DNA of 64,000 nt from DASSQJ01 sp963730165 (GTDB taxonomy: Bacteria; Actinomycetota; Actinomycetes; Actinomycetales; Dermatophilaceae). The notes under the pieces were generated by a model, which saw only the letters and a program-made list of their open reading frames with translations, searched no databases and was not told the origin of the DNA. Location of the stretch: positions 186,001 through 250,000 of the forward strand of contig CAVSQS010000003.1 of NCBI GenBank assembly GCA_963730165.1. The letters are read 5' to 3'. Position numbers and translations under genes: made by a program. Below, piece after piece: positions 43,909-52,892 of the stretch; positions within the stretch are counted from its first letter, which is position 1, and each line of letters starts with the position of its first letter.

Positions 43909-44517
43909 ATGAGCCGACGCGAGCGCGAGGTGGTCCGCGATCTGCTCGAGGAGCACGGCCGGACGTTCGCGGCGGAGGCGAGCATCACCCTGCGCGACAA
44001 GCCCGCACCGCTCTTCCGGCTCCTCGTGCTGAGCCTTCTCTCCTCGACCCGCATCTCCGCCGACATCGCCGTGTCCACCGCTCGCGAGCTGTGGGCGGCA
44101 GGCTGGCGAACACCGCGGCGGATGGCGCAGAGCTCGTGGCAGGAGCGCGTGGACGCCCTCGGCAGGGGCGGGTACCGACGGTACGACGAGAGCACGGCGA
44201 CCCGCCTCGAGGACCTGGCCCGGCGGGTCCTCGACGAGCACCGGGGAGATCTCCGCAGGCTCCGGCCGGACTCGGCGGCGCACGTCGGCGCGTGCCGGGA
44301 GGAGGTCACGCGGTTCACCGGCATCGGGCCCGCCGGGGCGGACATCTTCTGCCGGGAGGTGCAGGCGGTGTGGCCCGTGCTCGTCCCGTACTTCGACTCC
44401 CGGTCGCTCGCCGGGGCCCGCGCCCTGGGTCTGCCCGAGGACCCGGGGCGGCTCGGTGACCTCGCCCCGGAGGGGCGGGTCGCCGAGCTCGCGGCGGCGC
44501 TGGTCCGGACGACCTGA
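43909..44517 (+). CDS. HhH-GPD (endonuclease III-like) protein
   Basis: 202 residues from ATG 43909. All-helical protein with the helix-hairpin-helix F-T-G-I-G-P-A-G-A-D-I-F near residue 135 and helices before it (L-L-S-S-T-R-I-S-A-D-I-A) like the substrate-proximal part of the DNA glycosylase superfamily. The Fe-S cluster cysteines of EndoIII are absent, and the catalytic Lys/Asp pair is not clearly conserved. Possibly a base-excision enzyme or a non-catalytic relative. Confidence 0.72.
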   Translation: MSRREREVVRDLLEEHGRTFAAEASITLRDKPAPLFRLLVLSLLSSTRISADIAVSTARELWAAGWRTPRRMAQSSWQERVDALGRGGYRRYDESTATRLEDLARRVLDEHRGDLRRLRPDSAAHVGACREEVTRFTGIGPAGADIFCREVQAVWPVLVPYFDSRSLAGARALGLPEDPGRLGDLAPEGRVAELAAALVRTT

Positions 44518-44530
44518 CGCTGCGGTCAGG
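44513..44530. terminator. short hairpin at convergent stops
   Basis: Six-base arms CCTGAC / GTCAGG with a six-base loop spanning both stop codons of the convergent HhH and CPBP genes. Weak evidence for termination. Confidence 0.3.
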
Positions 44531-45362
44531 ACGATCGGGCGAGCGACGCCGTTCGGCGCTCGGGGAGGTGGGCGAATCCGAGGTGGCGGACCACGACAGC
44601 CGCGAGCACCACCTCGATCGCGGTGAGCAGGGCGAAGGCTGCCACGCTCGTGGTGACCGGGAGGACCGCCACGTTCACGGTGTTGAAGACGACGTGGAAC
44701 GCCACCGCGACGAGCACGCTCCCGCGGCTGTGGTTGACGAGCCAGGTCAGCTGGAAGGTGAGCGCGACGACGAAGACGTAGTCGATGGCCAGGTATCCCC
44801 ACCCGAAGTCGTCGAGCACGCCCTGGAGGAGCCAGTAGGGCAGGTGCCAGGTGGCGGTGACGACTCCGAGCACGACGCTCGCTCGGACCGCGCCGACCCG
44901 CTCCTGCAGGGCGGGGAGGGCCAGACCTCGCCACCCGACCTCCTCGCCGGTGGCGGCGAGCAGGAGGAAGACGACCTGGGTGGCGAGCGACCCCAGCCCG
45001 AGACCGGCGACCGGCGACACCGGCTCACCCCCGGCCGCGGCGAACAGGACGGCCGTGGTGACCAGGAGGAGCGGTTGGAGCAGCAGGGCGGCGGCCCACC
45101 ACCGACCGACCCGCCAGACGAGCAGCAGTCCCCACAGGGCGCGCAGTCCGCCCCGCCCACCGGCCCGGGCGGCCAGCGCACTGGCCGCGACCGCCGGCAC
45201 GAGGACCCCGGGCAGCGCCAGGGCCACCAGCGAGCCATCCGGGACCACGGGTGACAGCACGCCGAGGTGGACGAGCAGGAGCGGGACCCAGACGGCCCAC
45301 GACAGCGTGAGCGTGGTCGCGAAGAACGCACGTGGCGACACGGAGGAGCGGTGCCCTTCCAC
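44526..45362 (-). CDS. CPBP family intramembrane metalloprotease
   Basis: 278 residues with about seven membrane segments. The CAAX protease/bacteriocin-processing motifs are present: E-E-V-G-W-R-G (EExxxR) near residue 145, H-L-P-Y-W near 175 and F-H-V-V-F-N-T near 225. These supply Glu and His ligands for catalysis within the membrane. The substrate is unknown; no bacteriocin or lipoprotein partner is adjacent. GTG 45362 is six bases after TCCAAT, a weak leaderless-type -10. Confidence 0.88.
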   Translation of the reverse strand: MEGHRSSVSPRAFFATTLTLSWAVWVPLLLVHLGVLSPVVPDGSLVALALPGVLVPAVAASALAARAGGRGGLRALWGLLLVWRVGRWWAAALLLQPLLLVTTAVLFAAAGGEPVSPVAGLGLGSLATQVVFLLLAATGEEVGWRGLALPALQERVGAVRASVVLGVVTATWHLPYWLLQGVLDDFGWGYLAIDYVFVVALTFQLTWLVNHSRGSVLVAVAFHVVFNTVNVAVLPVTTSVAAFALLTAIEVVLAAVVVRHLGFAHLPERRTASLARSS

Positions 45363-45440
45363 AGGGCCATTGGAGCAGCCGCAGGTCCCGGTGTCCGCGA
45401 GGTGCGACGTACGCCACGTGCCTCGAGCAGAGTTGCACCC

Positions 45441-46679
45441 TCAGGCCGGCCGGTACCAGTCGCCGCAGTCGAGCCGCCGCACGGGCACGACCGCCACGAG
45501 GGCGGCGAGTGCCGCCGCGACGAACACCGGACCGTAGCCGAGGGCGGCCACGAGGACGCCGGTGACCAGGGGGAGGAGCGCCGAGGCCAGGTTGGCGGCT
45601 CCGAAGATCCCGGCGTACAGGGCGCGGCGGCCGTCGGGCGAGATCTGGACGAGGGCCCCGTCGATGCTGATGCGGTGCGCGGACACGATCGCCCCGGTGA
45701 GGAGGTAGAGGGCGCCGAACGCCTCCACGGGCATGGTCGACGAGAGCACGAGTGCGAGCGGGAAGAGCACCGCGCTGAGCCCGAGCTCGACGGTGAGGAG
45801 CAGCCGGTAGCCGCCGCGCCGGATCACGCGTGTCCACAGCGGGGCGGCGAGCAGCATCCCGACGATCTGGACGAGGACGAAGGTGCCGACGGTCGCGGAC
45901 GTCAGCTCGTAGCGGCGCACGGCCAGGGCCGTGACCAGGGGGATCGAGGTGAAGCCCAGGGCGACGAGGTTCATCGCGTAGACGAGGACGCGCAGGTTGC
46001 GGTCGCCGCGGAGGATGCCGGGTGCCTGCCGCAGCGCGGCGAGCATCCCCTGGCGGGGACCGGAACCCGACCCCGGGTCGGGGGGCCGAGCCGGTTCGCG
46101 AAGGGCCCAGAAGCCGACCGACGCGACGAGCAGCACCCCCGCGGCGAGGCCGAAGAGGATGGCGTACCCGCGGGGGAACTGCGTGGCGCCGAGGAGGAAC
46201 CGCGTGACGAGCGCGGAGACGAGGAGCCCGAGTGTGGTGACGACCTGACGGCGCACGAAGAACGCGCTGCGCTGGTCGCCCCGGACGAGGCTGCCGAGGA
46301 ACTCGGTGTAGGAGACACCCGCGAAGGCGCCGCTCACCGCGAACAGGGTCATCGCGACGAGGACCGCGGGGATGATGCCCGCGCTCGTCCCCAACACGGC
46401 GATCGCGGTGGCCGCCCCGGCGAGGGCGAGGACGCGCAGGTTGATGGCGAGGAGGAGGAAGGGCTTCTTGCGCTCGCGGGTGTGCAGGAACCCCGCGAAG
46501 AGGAGCTGGGTGACCAGCGGCAGGCCCAACATGATCGCGGTGAGGACCCCCACGGTCACCGCCGTCCCGCCGGCCTCCAGGACCAATGCCGGCATGACCG
46601 TGTTGACCTCGGTGAAGCTCGTCGTCACGGCGAGGAAGAAGGCGTGCCAGTAGAAGGCGTGGCGTGGGTCCACCCGCAC
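45441..46679 (-). CDS. MFS transporter
   Basis: 412 residues with about twelve membrane segments and short loops containing F-L-H-T-R-E-R-K-K-P-F-L between TM2 and TM3, in place of the usual G-x-x-x-D-R-x-G-R-R motif A. A central loop (about 200-220) is Pro/Gly-rich. Major facilitator fold; substrate not inferable. GTG 46679 is six bases after TAGCGT. Confidence 0.87.
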   Translation of the reverse strand: MRVDPRHAFYWHAFFLAVTTSFTEVNTVMPALVLEAGGTAVTVGVLTAIMLGLPLVTQLLFAGFLHTRERKKPFLLLAINLRVLALAGAATAIAVLGTSAGIIPAVLVAMTLFAVSGAFAGVSYTEFLGSLVRGDQRSAFFVRRQVVTTLGLLVSALVTRFLLGATQFPRGYAILFGLAAGVLLVASVGFWALREPARPPDPGSGSGPRQGMLAALRQAPGILRGDRNLRVLVYAMNLVALGFTSIPLVTALAVRRYELTSATVGTFVLVQIVGMLLAAPLWTRVIRRGGYRLLLTVELGLSAVLFPLALVLSSTMPVEAFGALYLLTGAIVSAHRISIDGALVQISPDGRRALYAGIFGAANLASALLPLVTGVLVAALGYGPVFVAAALAALVAVVPVRRLDCGDWYRPA

Positions 46680-46685
46680 GCCACC

Positions 46686-46691
46686 ACGCTA
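46686..46691 (-). promoter_or_regulatory. -10 hexamer TAGCGT, leaderless-type promoter of the MFS gene
   Basis: TAGCGT is six bases before the GTG at 46679 on the minus strand. Confidence 0.58.
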
Positions 46692-46749
46692 CTGGCGGGT
46701 GGTTCGGGGCCCCGGAGAGGGGGTCGTGTCGACCCGCCGTCCGGACCGG

Positions 46750-47226
46750 TCAGACCTTCCGGGGCACCTTCCCGGTCCACGTGAACAGGTGGCACATCAG
46801 GTGGTGCCCGCCGTCGCCCTCGGGGTGGAACATGAGGGGGCAGCCGCCGTCGATGACGGTCATCCCGTGCTCGCGACCCCAGGCCGCGGCGTCGGGTGAT
46901 ACCGACCCCTTGCCGACCGATCGGTGCATCCAGACCTCGTGGATGCCGAGCTCGGCGGCCTGCTCCATCGTCGACTGGGCGTGCTCGGGCGCGGTGGCGA
47001 TCACGACCGCCTCGACGCCTCCGGGGATGGCGTGCAGGTCCGGGTAGGCGACGTCGCCCTCCACCTCCTCGGCGTTCGGGTTGACGGCGAACACCTCGTA
47101 GCCGTGGTCGCGCATCCACGTGTACACGGTGTTGCTGCCGTGCCCCTTCGGTGCGTGGGACACACCGGTCACGGCGATGCGGTGGTGGTCGAGGAACGTC
47201 CTCGCGGCGTCCTTGGTGGCGGTCAT
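46750..47226 (-). CDS. CoA-binding domain protein (YccU-like)
   Basis: 158 residues from ATG 47226 after a very strong AAAGGAGGT ribosome site. Rossmann-type CoA-binding fold: A-V-T-G-V-S-H-A-P-K-G-H-G-S-N, V-F-A-V-N-P-N-A-E-E-V-E-G and V-V-I-A-T-A-P-E-H-A. The C-terminus has G-G-C-P-L-M-F-H-P and H-H-L-M-C-H, His/Cys clusters beyond the usual fold. Family members bind CoA; no ligase domain is fused here. Confidence 0.9.
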   Translation of the reverse strand: MTATKDAARTFLDHHRIAVTGVSHAPKGHGSNTVYTWMRDHGYEVFAVNPNAEEVEGDVAYPDLHAIPGGVEAVVIATAPEHAQSTMEQAAELGIHEVWMHRSVGKGSVSPDAAAWGREHGMTVIDGGCPLMFHPEGDGGHHLMCHLFTWTGKVPRKV

Positions 47227-47391
47227 GCCGCACCTCCTTTCCTCCGCCGTCGATGCTTCCACGGCCGGCGCCGTCGGGCTGTTCCGCGGGTCACAGGGTG
47301 TGGATGACCGATGGGTCGGCCGTGGTGCGCGCCGGTGCCGGGGGGTACGGTCGAGGGGTCGGAGTGACCGAGGCGCCCGAGGAGGAACGAC

Positions 47392-47598
47392 ATGGCAGCG
47401 AGCCCATCCACCGGAATCGACGAGCCCGTGCGTCCCGAGGACGTGGCGGTCGAGGAGGCCCTCGCCGAGGTCGACGGGGACGAGGACGTCCCGGCCCCGC
47501 ACCCGGTCGGCCTTCCCGACGAGGCGAACGAGGCCGACGTCCTCGAGCAGCGCGAGGAGGTCCCGGCCGACGAGGACGACGAGCTGCGCGGAGACTGA
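47392..47598 (+). CDS. small acidic protein
   Basis: 68 residues, ATG seven bases after GAGGAGGA. Very acidic (about one third Asp/Glu), low complexity, with the segment L-P-D-E-A-N-E-A-D-V-L-E-Q-R seen in small actinobacterial proteins of unknown function. Probably intrinsically disordered. No partner is suggested by context. The 165 bases before it (47227-47391) hold only leader sequence. Confidence 0.78.
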   Translation: MAASPSTGIDEPVRPEDVAVEEALAEVDGDEDVPAPHPVGLPDEANEADVLEQREEVPADEDDELRGD

Positions 47599-47640
47599 CC
47601 GGGAGGCGCCGCAGGGGCACCGGCCTGCGATGCTGGGAGC

Positions 47641-48219
47641 GTGCGTGCACCCGTCGACAGGATCACCTGGCCCGTGCGGACCGAGCGCCTGCTGCTGCGG
47701 CCGGCGACGCCGGCCGACGCCGAGGCGATGTGGCGCTACCGCCGCCTGCCGGAGGTCCAGGAGTGGATCACCCGGGCCTCCAGGTCACTCGAGGACTTCC
47801 GCGCGCACGGGTTGACGCCGGAGCGACTGACCCGGACCCTCGCGATCGAGCTCGACGGCGCGCTCGTCGGTGATCTCGTCGTCGGGGTCGAGGACGGGTG
47901 GGCGCAGGACGAGGTGGCCGACCGGGCGCGCGGCGTCCAGGCCGAGGTGGGCTGGGTGCTCGCCCCCGACCACCAGGGGCAGGGGTACGCCACCGAGGCC
48001 GTCGGCGAGCTGCTGCGCCTGTGCTTCGAGGATCTCGGGCTGCGCCGGGTCACCGCCGGTTGCTTCGCCGACAACGAGGCGTCGTGGCGGCTCATGGAGC
48101 GGCTCGGGATGCGCCGCGAGACCCACGCCGTCAAGGAGTCGCTGCACCGTTCCGGGCAGTGGCTCGACGGCTTCCTCTACGCGCTCCTCGCCGAGGAGTG
48201 GCGCGCCCGTCGCGGCTGA
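47641..48219 (+). CDS. GNAT acetyltransferase (RimJ/RimL-like)
   Basis: 192 residues from GTG 47641, six bases after GATGCT. RimJ/RimL-type GNAT: T-E-R-L-L-L-R-P-A-T-P-A-D-A-E-A, the acetyl-CoA loop in Q-G-Q-G-Y-A-T-E-A-V-G-E-L-L, and the C-terminal D-N-E-A-S-W-R-L-M-E-R-L-G-M-R-R-E. This group acetylates ribosomal proteins or small molecules; substrate unknown. Confidence 0.9.
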   Translation: MRAPVDRITWPVRTERLLLRPATPADAEAMWRYRRLPEVQEWITRASRSLEDFRAHGLTPERLTRTLAIELDGALVGDLVVGVEDGWAQDEVADRARGVQAEVGWVLAPDHQGQGYATEAVGELLRLCFEDLGLRRVTAGCFADNEASWRLMERLGMRRETHAVKESLHRSGQWLDGFLYALLAEEWRARRG

Positions 48220-48221
48220 GC

Positions 48222-48247
48222 GGGTGCGACGGCCGTGGGCCGCACCC
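48222..48247. terminator. hairpin between convergent GNAT and fds operon
   Basis: Seven-base arms GGGTGCG / CGCACCC with a 12-base loop fill the 28-base gap between convergent stops. Confidence 0.45.
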
Positions 48248-48484
48248 TCATCGCACCGTGTGGAGGTCCTCCTCGCGCAGCGACCGCGCGGCCTCCGCGA
48301 GCAGGGCGTCGACGCGGGTGTCGCCGGTATCCACGTAGGCGAGGAGCTCACGCCGCATCCGCGGCTCCCAGAACTTGCGGATGTGGGTGGCGATCTCGAC
48401 GGTGGCCCGCTCGTGGGGCAGGACCTCGAAGTTGCGGACGAGGTCGTGACCGAGCCGGAGGACCGCCGGGACGGCCTCGCTCAC
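48248..48484 (-). CDS. fdsD: formate dehydrogenase subunit delta
   Basis: 78 residues from GTG 48484 in a GTGA overlap with fdsA. The short helical protein contains N-F-E-V-L-P, A-T-H-I-R-K-F-W-E-P-R-M-R and E-L-L-A-Y, the FdsD pattern (I-A-x-H-I-x-x-F-W-x-P-x-M). FdsD is needed for assembly or stability of NAD-dependent molybdenum formate dehydrogenases. Last gene of the operon. Confidence 0.88.
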   Translation of the reverse strand: MSEAVPAVLRLGHDLVRNFEVLPHERATVEIATHIRKFWEPRMRRELLAYVDTGDTRVDALLAEAARSLREEDLHTVR

Positions 48485-51321
48485 CGCTGCCTCACCGCCG
48501 ACCCGGCCGGGACCGAGGCACCCTCGGGTGCCTGCCCGGCAGCGGCCCGGGTCGCCTCGGTCGCGACCGTCACCTGCACGGCCGTCACCTTGTACTCGGG
48601 GCAGTTCGTCGCCCAGTCGGAGTTCTCGGTCGTCACGACGTTGGCCCCGGTCACCGGGTGGTGGAAGGTCGTGTAGACCACGCCGGCAGGCATCCGCTCC
48701 GAGACCACGGCCGTGAGCGTCGTCGTCCCGACGCGCGAGGAGAGCTCGACCACGTCCCCGGTCGAGATGCCCCGCAGCTCGGCGTCGGACGGGTGGATCT
48801 CGAGCACGTCCTCGGGGTGCCACGTCTCGTTGGGTGTCCGGCGCGTCTGGGCCCCGACGTTGTACTGGGTGAGGATGCGCCCCGTGGTGAGGACCAGGGG
48901 GTACCGCCGGTTGGCCCGCTCGGTCGTCGGCACGTACACCGTCGGGGTCAGCTGGCCCAGCCCACGCACGAAGGTGCCGACGTGCATCGTCGGGGTCCCG
49001 TTCGGGGCGGCGTCGGTCACCGGCCACTGCATCGACCCCTCGGTGTCGAGGCGGTCGAAGGTGACTCCCGCGAACGTCGGCGTCGTCGCGGCGATCTCGT
49101 CCATGATCTCGGCCGGTGAGTCGTAGGCCATCGGGTAGCCCATCGCCGTGGCGATGTCGCAGACGACCTCCCACTCGTCCTTGCCGACGCGCGTGGGCAT
49201 GACCGGGCGCACCCGGTTGAGGCGGCGCTCGGCGTTGGTGAACGTGCCGTCCTTCTCGAGGAAGGAGGTCCCGGGCAGGAACACGTGGGCGAACCGCGCG
49301 GTCTCGTTGAGGAAGAGGTCCTGGACGACGACGAGGTCCATCGCCCGCAGGGCCGCCTCGACGTGCTGGGTGTTGGGGTCGGACTGCGCGATGTCCTCGC
49401 CCTGCACGTAGAGCCCCCGGAACGACCCGCCGATCGCGGAGTCGAACATGTTGGGGATGCGCAGTCCCGGCTCGGGCTGTATCGCCACTCCCCATCGCGA
49501 CTCGAAGATCGCCCGCACCTCGGGCCGCGAGACGTGCCGGTACCCGGGCAGCTCGTGGGGGAAGGAGCCCATGTCGCACGACCCCTGCACGTTGTTCTGG
49601 CCGCGCAGAGGGTTGACGCCGACCCCCTCACGGCCGAGGTTGCCGGTGATCATCGCGAGGTTGGCCATCCCCATGACCATCGTCGAGCCCTGGCTGTGCT
49701 CGGTGACACCGAGGCCGTAGTAGATCGCCGAGTTGGGGCCGGTGGCGTAGAGCCGGGCGGCCGCGCGCAGGTCGGCGGCCGGGATCCCGGTCACCTCCTC
49801 GGTGGCCTCGGGGGAGTGCTCCGGGTGGGCGATGAACTCGAGGAAGGCCTCGGCACCCTCGGTGCGCGTGCGGACGAACTCCTCGTCCATGAGTCCCTCC
49901 GTGACGATGACGTGGCACATCGCGTTGACGAACGCGACGTTGGTGCCCGGCTGCACCGGCAGGTGGTGCGCGGCCTCGACGTGCGGGCTGCGGACGAGGT
50001 CGATGCGCCGGGGGTCGGCGACGATGATCTGCGCGCCCTCGCGCAGCCGCCGCTTCATCCGGGACGCGAAGACCGGGTGCGCGTCGGTGGGGTTCGCCCC
50101 GATGACGAGGATGACGTCGGCCTGCTCGACGGACTTGAAGTCCTGGGTACCGGCCGAGGTGCCGAACGCGTGGTTGAGGCCGTAGCCGGTGGGGGAGTGG
50201 CAGACCCGTGCGCAGGTGTCGACGTTGTTGTTGCCGAAGGCGGCCCGCACCATCTTCTGGACGACGTAGACCTCCTCGTTGGTGCACCGCGACGAGGAGA
50301 TGCCGCCGATGGCGCCGATCCCGTGCCGTTCCTGGATGTCGCGGAAGCCCTCGGCGACGCGGGCGATCGCCTCCTCCCACGAGACGACGCGCCACGGCTC
50401 GTCGATGCTGTCGCGGACCATCGGCTCCAGCTGCCGGTCCTCGTGGTTCGCGTAGCCGTACGCGAACCGGCCCTTGACGCACGAGTGCCCCTCGTTGGCG
50501 CCGCCGTCCTTCCACGGGATCATGCGCACCACACGGGTGTCGTCGCCCTCGCCCTGCACCTCGGCCCTGAAGGAGCAGCCGACGCCGCAGTACGCGCACG
50601 TCGTGAGCACCGACCGGGTCGGCATCCCGAGCTCGACGACCGAGCGCTCGGTGAGGGCGTCGGTGGGGCAGGCCTGCACGCATGCGCCGCACGAGACACA
50701 CTCGGAATGGAGGAAGTCGGGCCCGCCGGTGGTGATCCGCGAGTCGAAGCCGCGGCCCTCGACGGTGAGCGCGAAGGTGCCCTGGGTCTCGCTGCAGGCC
50801 CGCACGCACCGCGAGCAGACGATGCACGCAGCGGGGTCGTAGTCGAAGTACGGGTTCGACCGGTCGGGCGCCTCCTCGAGGTGGCTGGCCCCGCCGAGCC
50901 CGTAGCGGACCTCGGCCACGCCGGTCTCGCGAGCCAGCTGCTGCATCTCGCAGCTGCCGCGCGCGCAGCCGTCGCAGTCCTCGGGGTGGTCGGAGAGGTA
51001 GAGCTCCATCACGTTGCGCCGCAGGTCGCGGACCTGCTCGGTGCGCGTGTCGACGACCATCCCCTCGCTGCAGGGCGTCGTGCACGAGGCGGGGGTGCCC
51101 TTGCCACCCTCCACCTCCACGAGGCAGAGCCGGCAGCTGCCGAAGGCGGCGAGCGAGTCGGTGGCGCACAGCCTCGGGATGCGGATGCCCGCCTGGGCGG
51201 CCGCGCGCATCACCGACGTGCCCGCGGGCACGGTCACCTCCCGACCGTCGACGGTGACCGTGACGGTCTCGTCCGCGGTGACCGGTGGGGTGCCGTAGTC
51301 GGTCTCGTCGGTGATCGTCAT
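48481..51321 (-). CDS. fdsA: NAD-dependent formate dehydrogenase alpha subunit
   Basis: 946 residues from ATG 51321, four-base overlap with fdsB. In order: a [2Fe-2S] domain (G-S-C-R-L-C-L-V-E, near 60), the His-Cys3 cluster (H-P-E-D-C-D-G-C, near 113), two [4Fe-4S] ferredoxin motifs (C-I-V-C-S-R-C and C-V-S-C-G-A-C-V-Q-A-C-P), the C-A-Y-C-G-V-G-C cluster of the molybdopterin domain, and the metal-ligand Cys in C-A-R-V-C-H-S-P-T. The ligand is Cys, not selenocysteine. It oxidises formate to CO2, or the reverse, with bis-MGD molybdenum (or tungsten) in the cytoplasm. Confidence 0.95.
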   Translation of the reverse strand: MTITDETDYGTPPVTADETVTVTVDGREVTVPAGTSVMRAAAQAGIRIPRLCATDSLAAFGSCRLCLVEVEGGKGTPASCTTPCSEGMVVDTRTEQVRDLRRNVMELYLSDHPEDCDGCARGSCEMQQLARETGVAEVRYGLGGASHLEEAPDRSNPYFDYDPAACIVCSRCVRACSETQGTFALTVEGRGFDSRITTGGPDFLHSECVSCGACVQACPTDALTERSVVELGMPTRSVLTTCAYCGVGCSFRAEVQGEGDDTRVVRMIPWKDGGANEGHSCVKGRFAYGYANHEDRQLEPMVRDSIDEPWRVVSWEEAIARVAEGFRDIQERHGIGAIGGISSSRCTNEEVYVVQKMVRAAFGNNNVDTCARVCHSPTGYGLNHAFGTSAGTQDFKSVEQADVILVIGANPTDAHPVFASRMKRRLREGAQIIVADPRRIDLVRSPHVEAAHHLPVQPGTNVAFVNAMCHVIVTEGLMDEEFVRTRTEGAEAFLEFIAHPEHSPEATEEVTGIPAADLRAAARLYATGPNSAIYYGLGVTEHSQGSTMVMGMANLAMITGNLGREGVGVNPLRGQNNVQGSCDMGSFPHELPGYRHVSRPEVRAIFESRWGVAIQPEPGLRIPNMFDSAIGGSFRGLYVQGEDIAQSDPNTQHVEAALRAMDLVVVQDLFLNETARFAHVFLPGTSFLEKDGTFTNAERRLNRVRPVMPTRVGKDEWEVVCDIATAMGYPMAYDSPAEIMDEIAATTPTFAGVTFDRLDTEGSMQWPVTDAAPNGTPTMHVGTFVRGLGQLTPTVYVPTTERANRRYPLVLTTGRILTQYNVGAQTRRTPNETWHPEDVLEIHPSDAELRGISTGDVVELSSRVGTTTLTAVVSERMPAGVVYTTFHHPVTGANVVTTENSDWATNCPEYKVTAVQVTVATEATRAAAGQAPEGASVPAGSAVRQR

Positions 51322-52892
51322 GGCCGGGCTCCTCGGTCGGCACTCGTGGGGGACTCGGGAAGGCCGTCCGCGGCGGCGCGGCCGGCTCCGACGCCGAAGT
51401 CGGCAGGGAAGTGCTCGAGGGCGCTGCGGACGGGCAGCGGGGTCAGACCCCCCATGGCGCAGAGCGACCCCTTGGTCATCGTGGCACAGAGGTCCTCGAG
51501 GAGGACGAGGTTCGCCTCCCGGTCGGTGCCGGCGCGGATCCGGTCGATGACCTCGACCCCGCGGGTCGAGCCGACCCGGCACGGCGTGCACTTGCCGCAC
51601 GACTCCTTGGCGCAGAACTCCATCGCGAAGCGCGCCATCGCGCCGGCGTCCATCGTGTCGTCGAAGACGACGATGCCGCCGTGGCCCACCATGGCACCGG
51701 CCTCGGCGAACGCCTCGTAGTCCATCGGCAGGTCGAAGCGTGAGGGGGGCAGGTACGCCCCGAGGGGACCGCCCACCTGGACGGCCTTGACGGGGCGACC
51801 GGAGGCCGTGCCGCCGCCGTAGTCCTCGACGAGCTCGCGCAGCGAGAGCCCGAACCCCGCCTCGACGACCCCGCCGCGGGCGACGTTGCCGGCGAGCTGG
51901 AAGACCTGGGTGCCGCGCGAGCGGCCGGTGCCCAGGGCGGCGTACGCCTCGCCACCGTCGGCGAGCACCATGGGGACCGCGGCCAGGGTGAGGACGTTGT
52001 TGACGACGGTCGGACGCCCGAACAACCCGTGCAGGGCGGGGATCGGCGGCTTGGCGCGCACCTCCCCGCGTCTGCCCTCGAGCGAGTCGAGCATCGAGGT
52101 CTCCTCGCCGCAGATGTACGCACCGGCGCCGACCCGCACGTCGAGGTCGAACCGTCGGCCGCTCCCGAGGACCGAATCCCCGAGCACCCCGTGGGCATAG
52201 GCGATGTCGATGGCACGGCGGAGCGTTCGGATCGCGTGCGGGTACTCGCTGCGCAGGTAGACGAAGCCCTCGGTGGCGCCGGTGGCGACGGCCGCCACCG
52301 CCATCCCCTCGAGCAGGGTGAACGGGTCGCCCTCGATGAGCATCCGGTCGGCGAACGTGCCGGAGTCGCCCTCGTCGGCGTTGCAGACGACGAACTTCGT
52401 GTCGGCGTCCGCGGTGCGGACCGTCTCCCACTTGATGCCGGCGGGGAAGCCGGCGCCGCCGCGACCGCGCAGTCCCGAGGTGGTGACCTCGCGGACGACG
52501 TCGGCCGGGTCGAGGGCGAGTGCCCGCTCGAGCCCGGCGAGGCCCCCGTGGGCCCGGTAGGCGGCCAGGTCGGTCGGCTCGATGACCCCGACGCGCCGGA
52601 AGGAGACCCGCTGCTGGCGGGCCAACCACGGGTGCTCGTCGACCGGGCCGATGGCGCGCTCGGTGCCGTCGAGGTCGCCCGCCAGCAGGGCGCCGACCTG
52701 GCTGGGCTCGATCGCGGTGTATCCGTGCCGGGTGCCGTCCGCGTCCTCGACCTCGACGAGCGGTTCGAGCCAGAGCATCCCTCGGGAGCCGTTGCGGCGG
52801 ACGGTCGCCCCGGCGGCCTCGAGGGCGGCGGCGACCTCGTCGGCGCCGACGGAGACCGCGGCGGCGTCGCAGGGCACCCACGCGGTCGTCAT
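51318..52892 (-). CDS. fdsB: NAD-dependent formate dehydrogenase beta subunit (NuoF-like)
   Basis: 524 residues from ATG 52892. N-terminal thioredoxin-like domain without cluster cysteines, then the NuoF fold: NADH/FMN site G-L-R-G-R-G-G-A-G-F-P, G-A-Y-I-C-G-E-E-T-S and the [4Fe-4S] motif E-S-C-G-K-C-T-P-C-R. It passes electrons from the alpha and gamma subunits to NAD. Between fdsG and fdsA, overlapping fdsA by four bases and fdsG's end by four. Confidence 0.94.
   Translation of the reverse strand: MTTAWVPCDAAAVSVGADEVAAALEAAGATVRRNGSRGMLWLEPLVEVEDADGTRHGYTAIEPSQVGALLAGDLDGTERAIGPVDEHPWLARQQRVSFRRVGVIEPTDLAAYRAHGGLAGLERALALDPADVVREVTTSGLRGRGGAGFPAGIKWETVRTADADTKFVVCNADEGDSGTFADRMLIEGDPFTLLEGMAVAAVATGATEGFVYLRSEYPHAIRTLRRAIDIAYAHGVLGDSVLGSGRRFDLDVRVGAGAYICGEETSMLDSLEGRRGEVRAKPPIPALHGLFGRPTVVNNVLTLAAVPMVLADGGEAYAALGTGRSRGTQVFQLAGNVARGGVVEAGFGLSLRELVEDYGGGTASGRPVKAVQVGGPLGAYLPPSRFDLPMDYEAFAEAGAMVGHGGIVVFDDTMDAGAMARFAMEFCAKESCGKCTPCRVGSTRGVEVIDRIRAGTDREANLVLLEDLCATMTKGSLCAMGGLTPLPVRSALEHFPADFGVGAGRAAADGLPESPTSADRGARP

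Noticed and set aside
48481..51321. Selenocysteine formate dehydrogenase
   Set aside because: The metal-ligand position is a cysteine codon (C-A-R-V-C-H-S-P-T); there is no in-frame TGA at that site.
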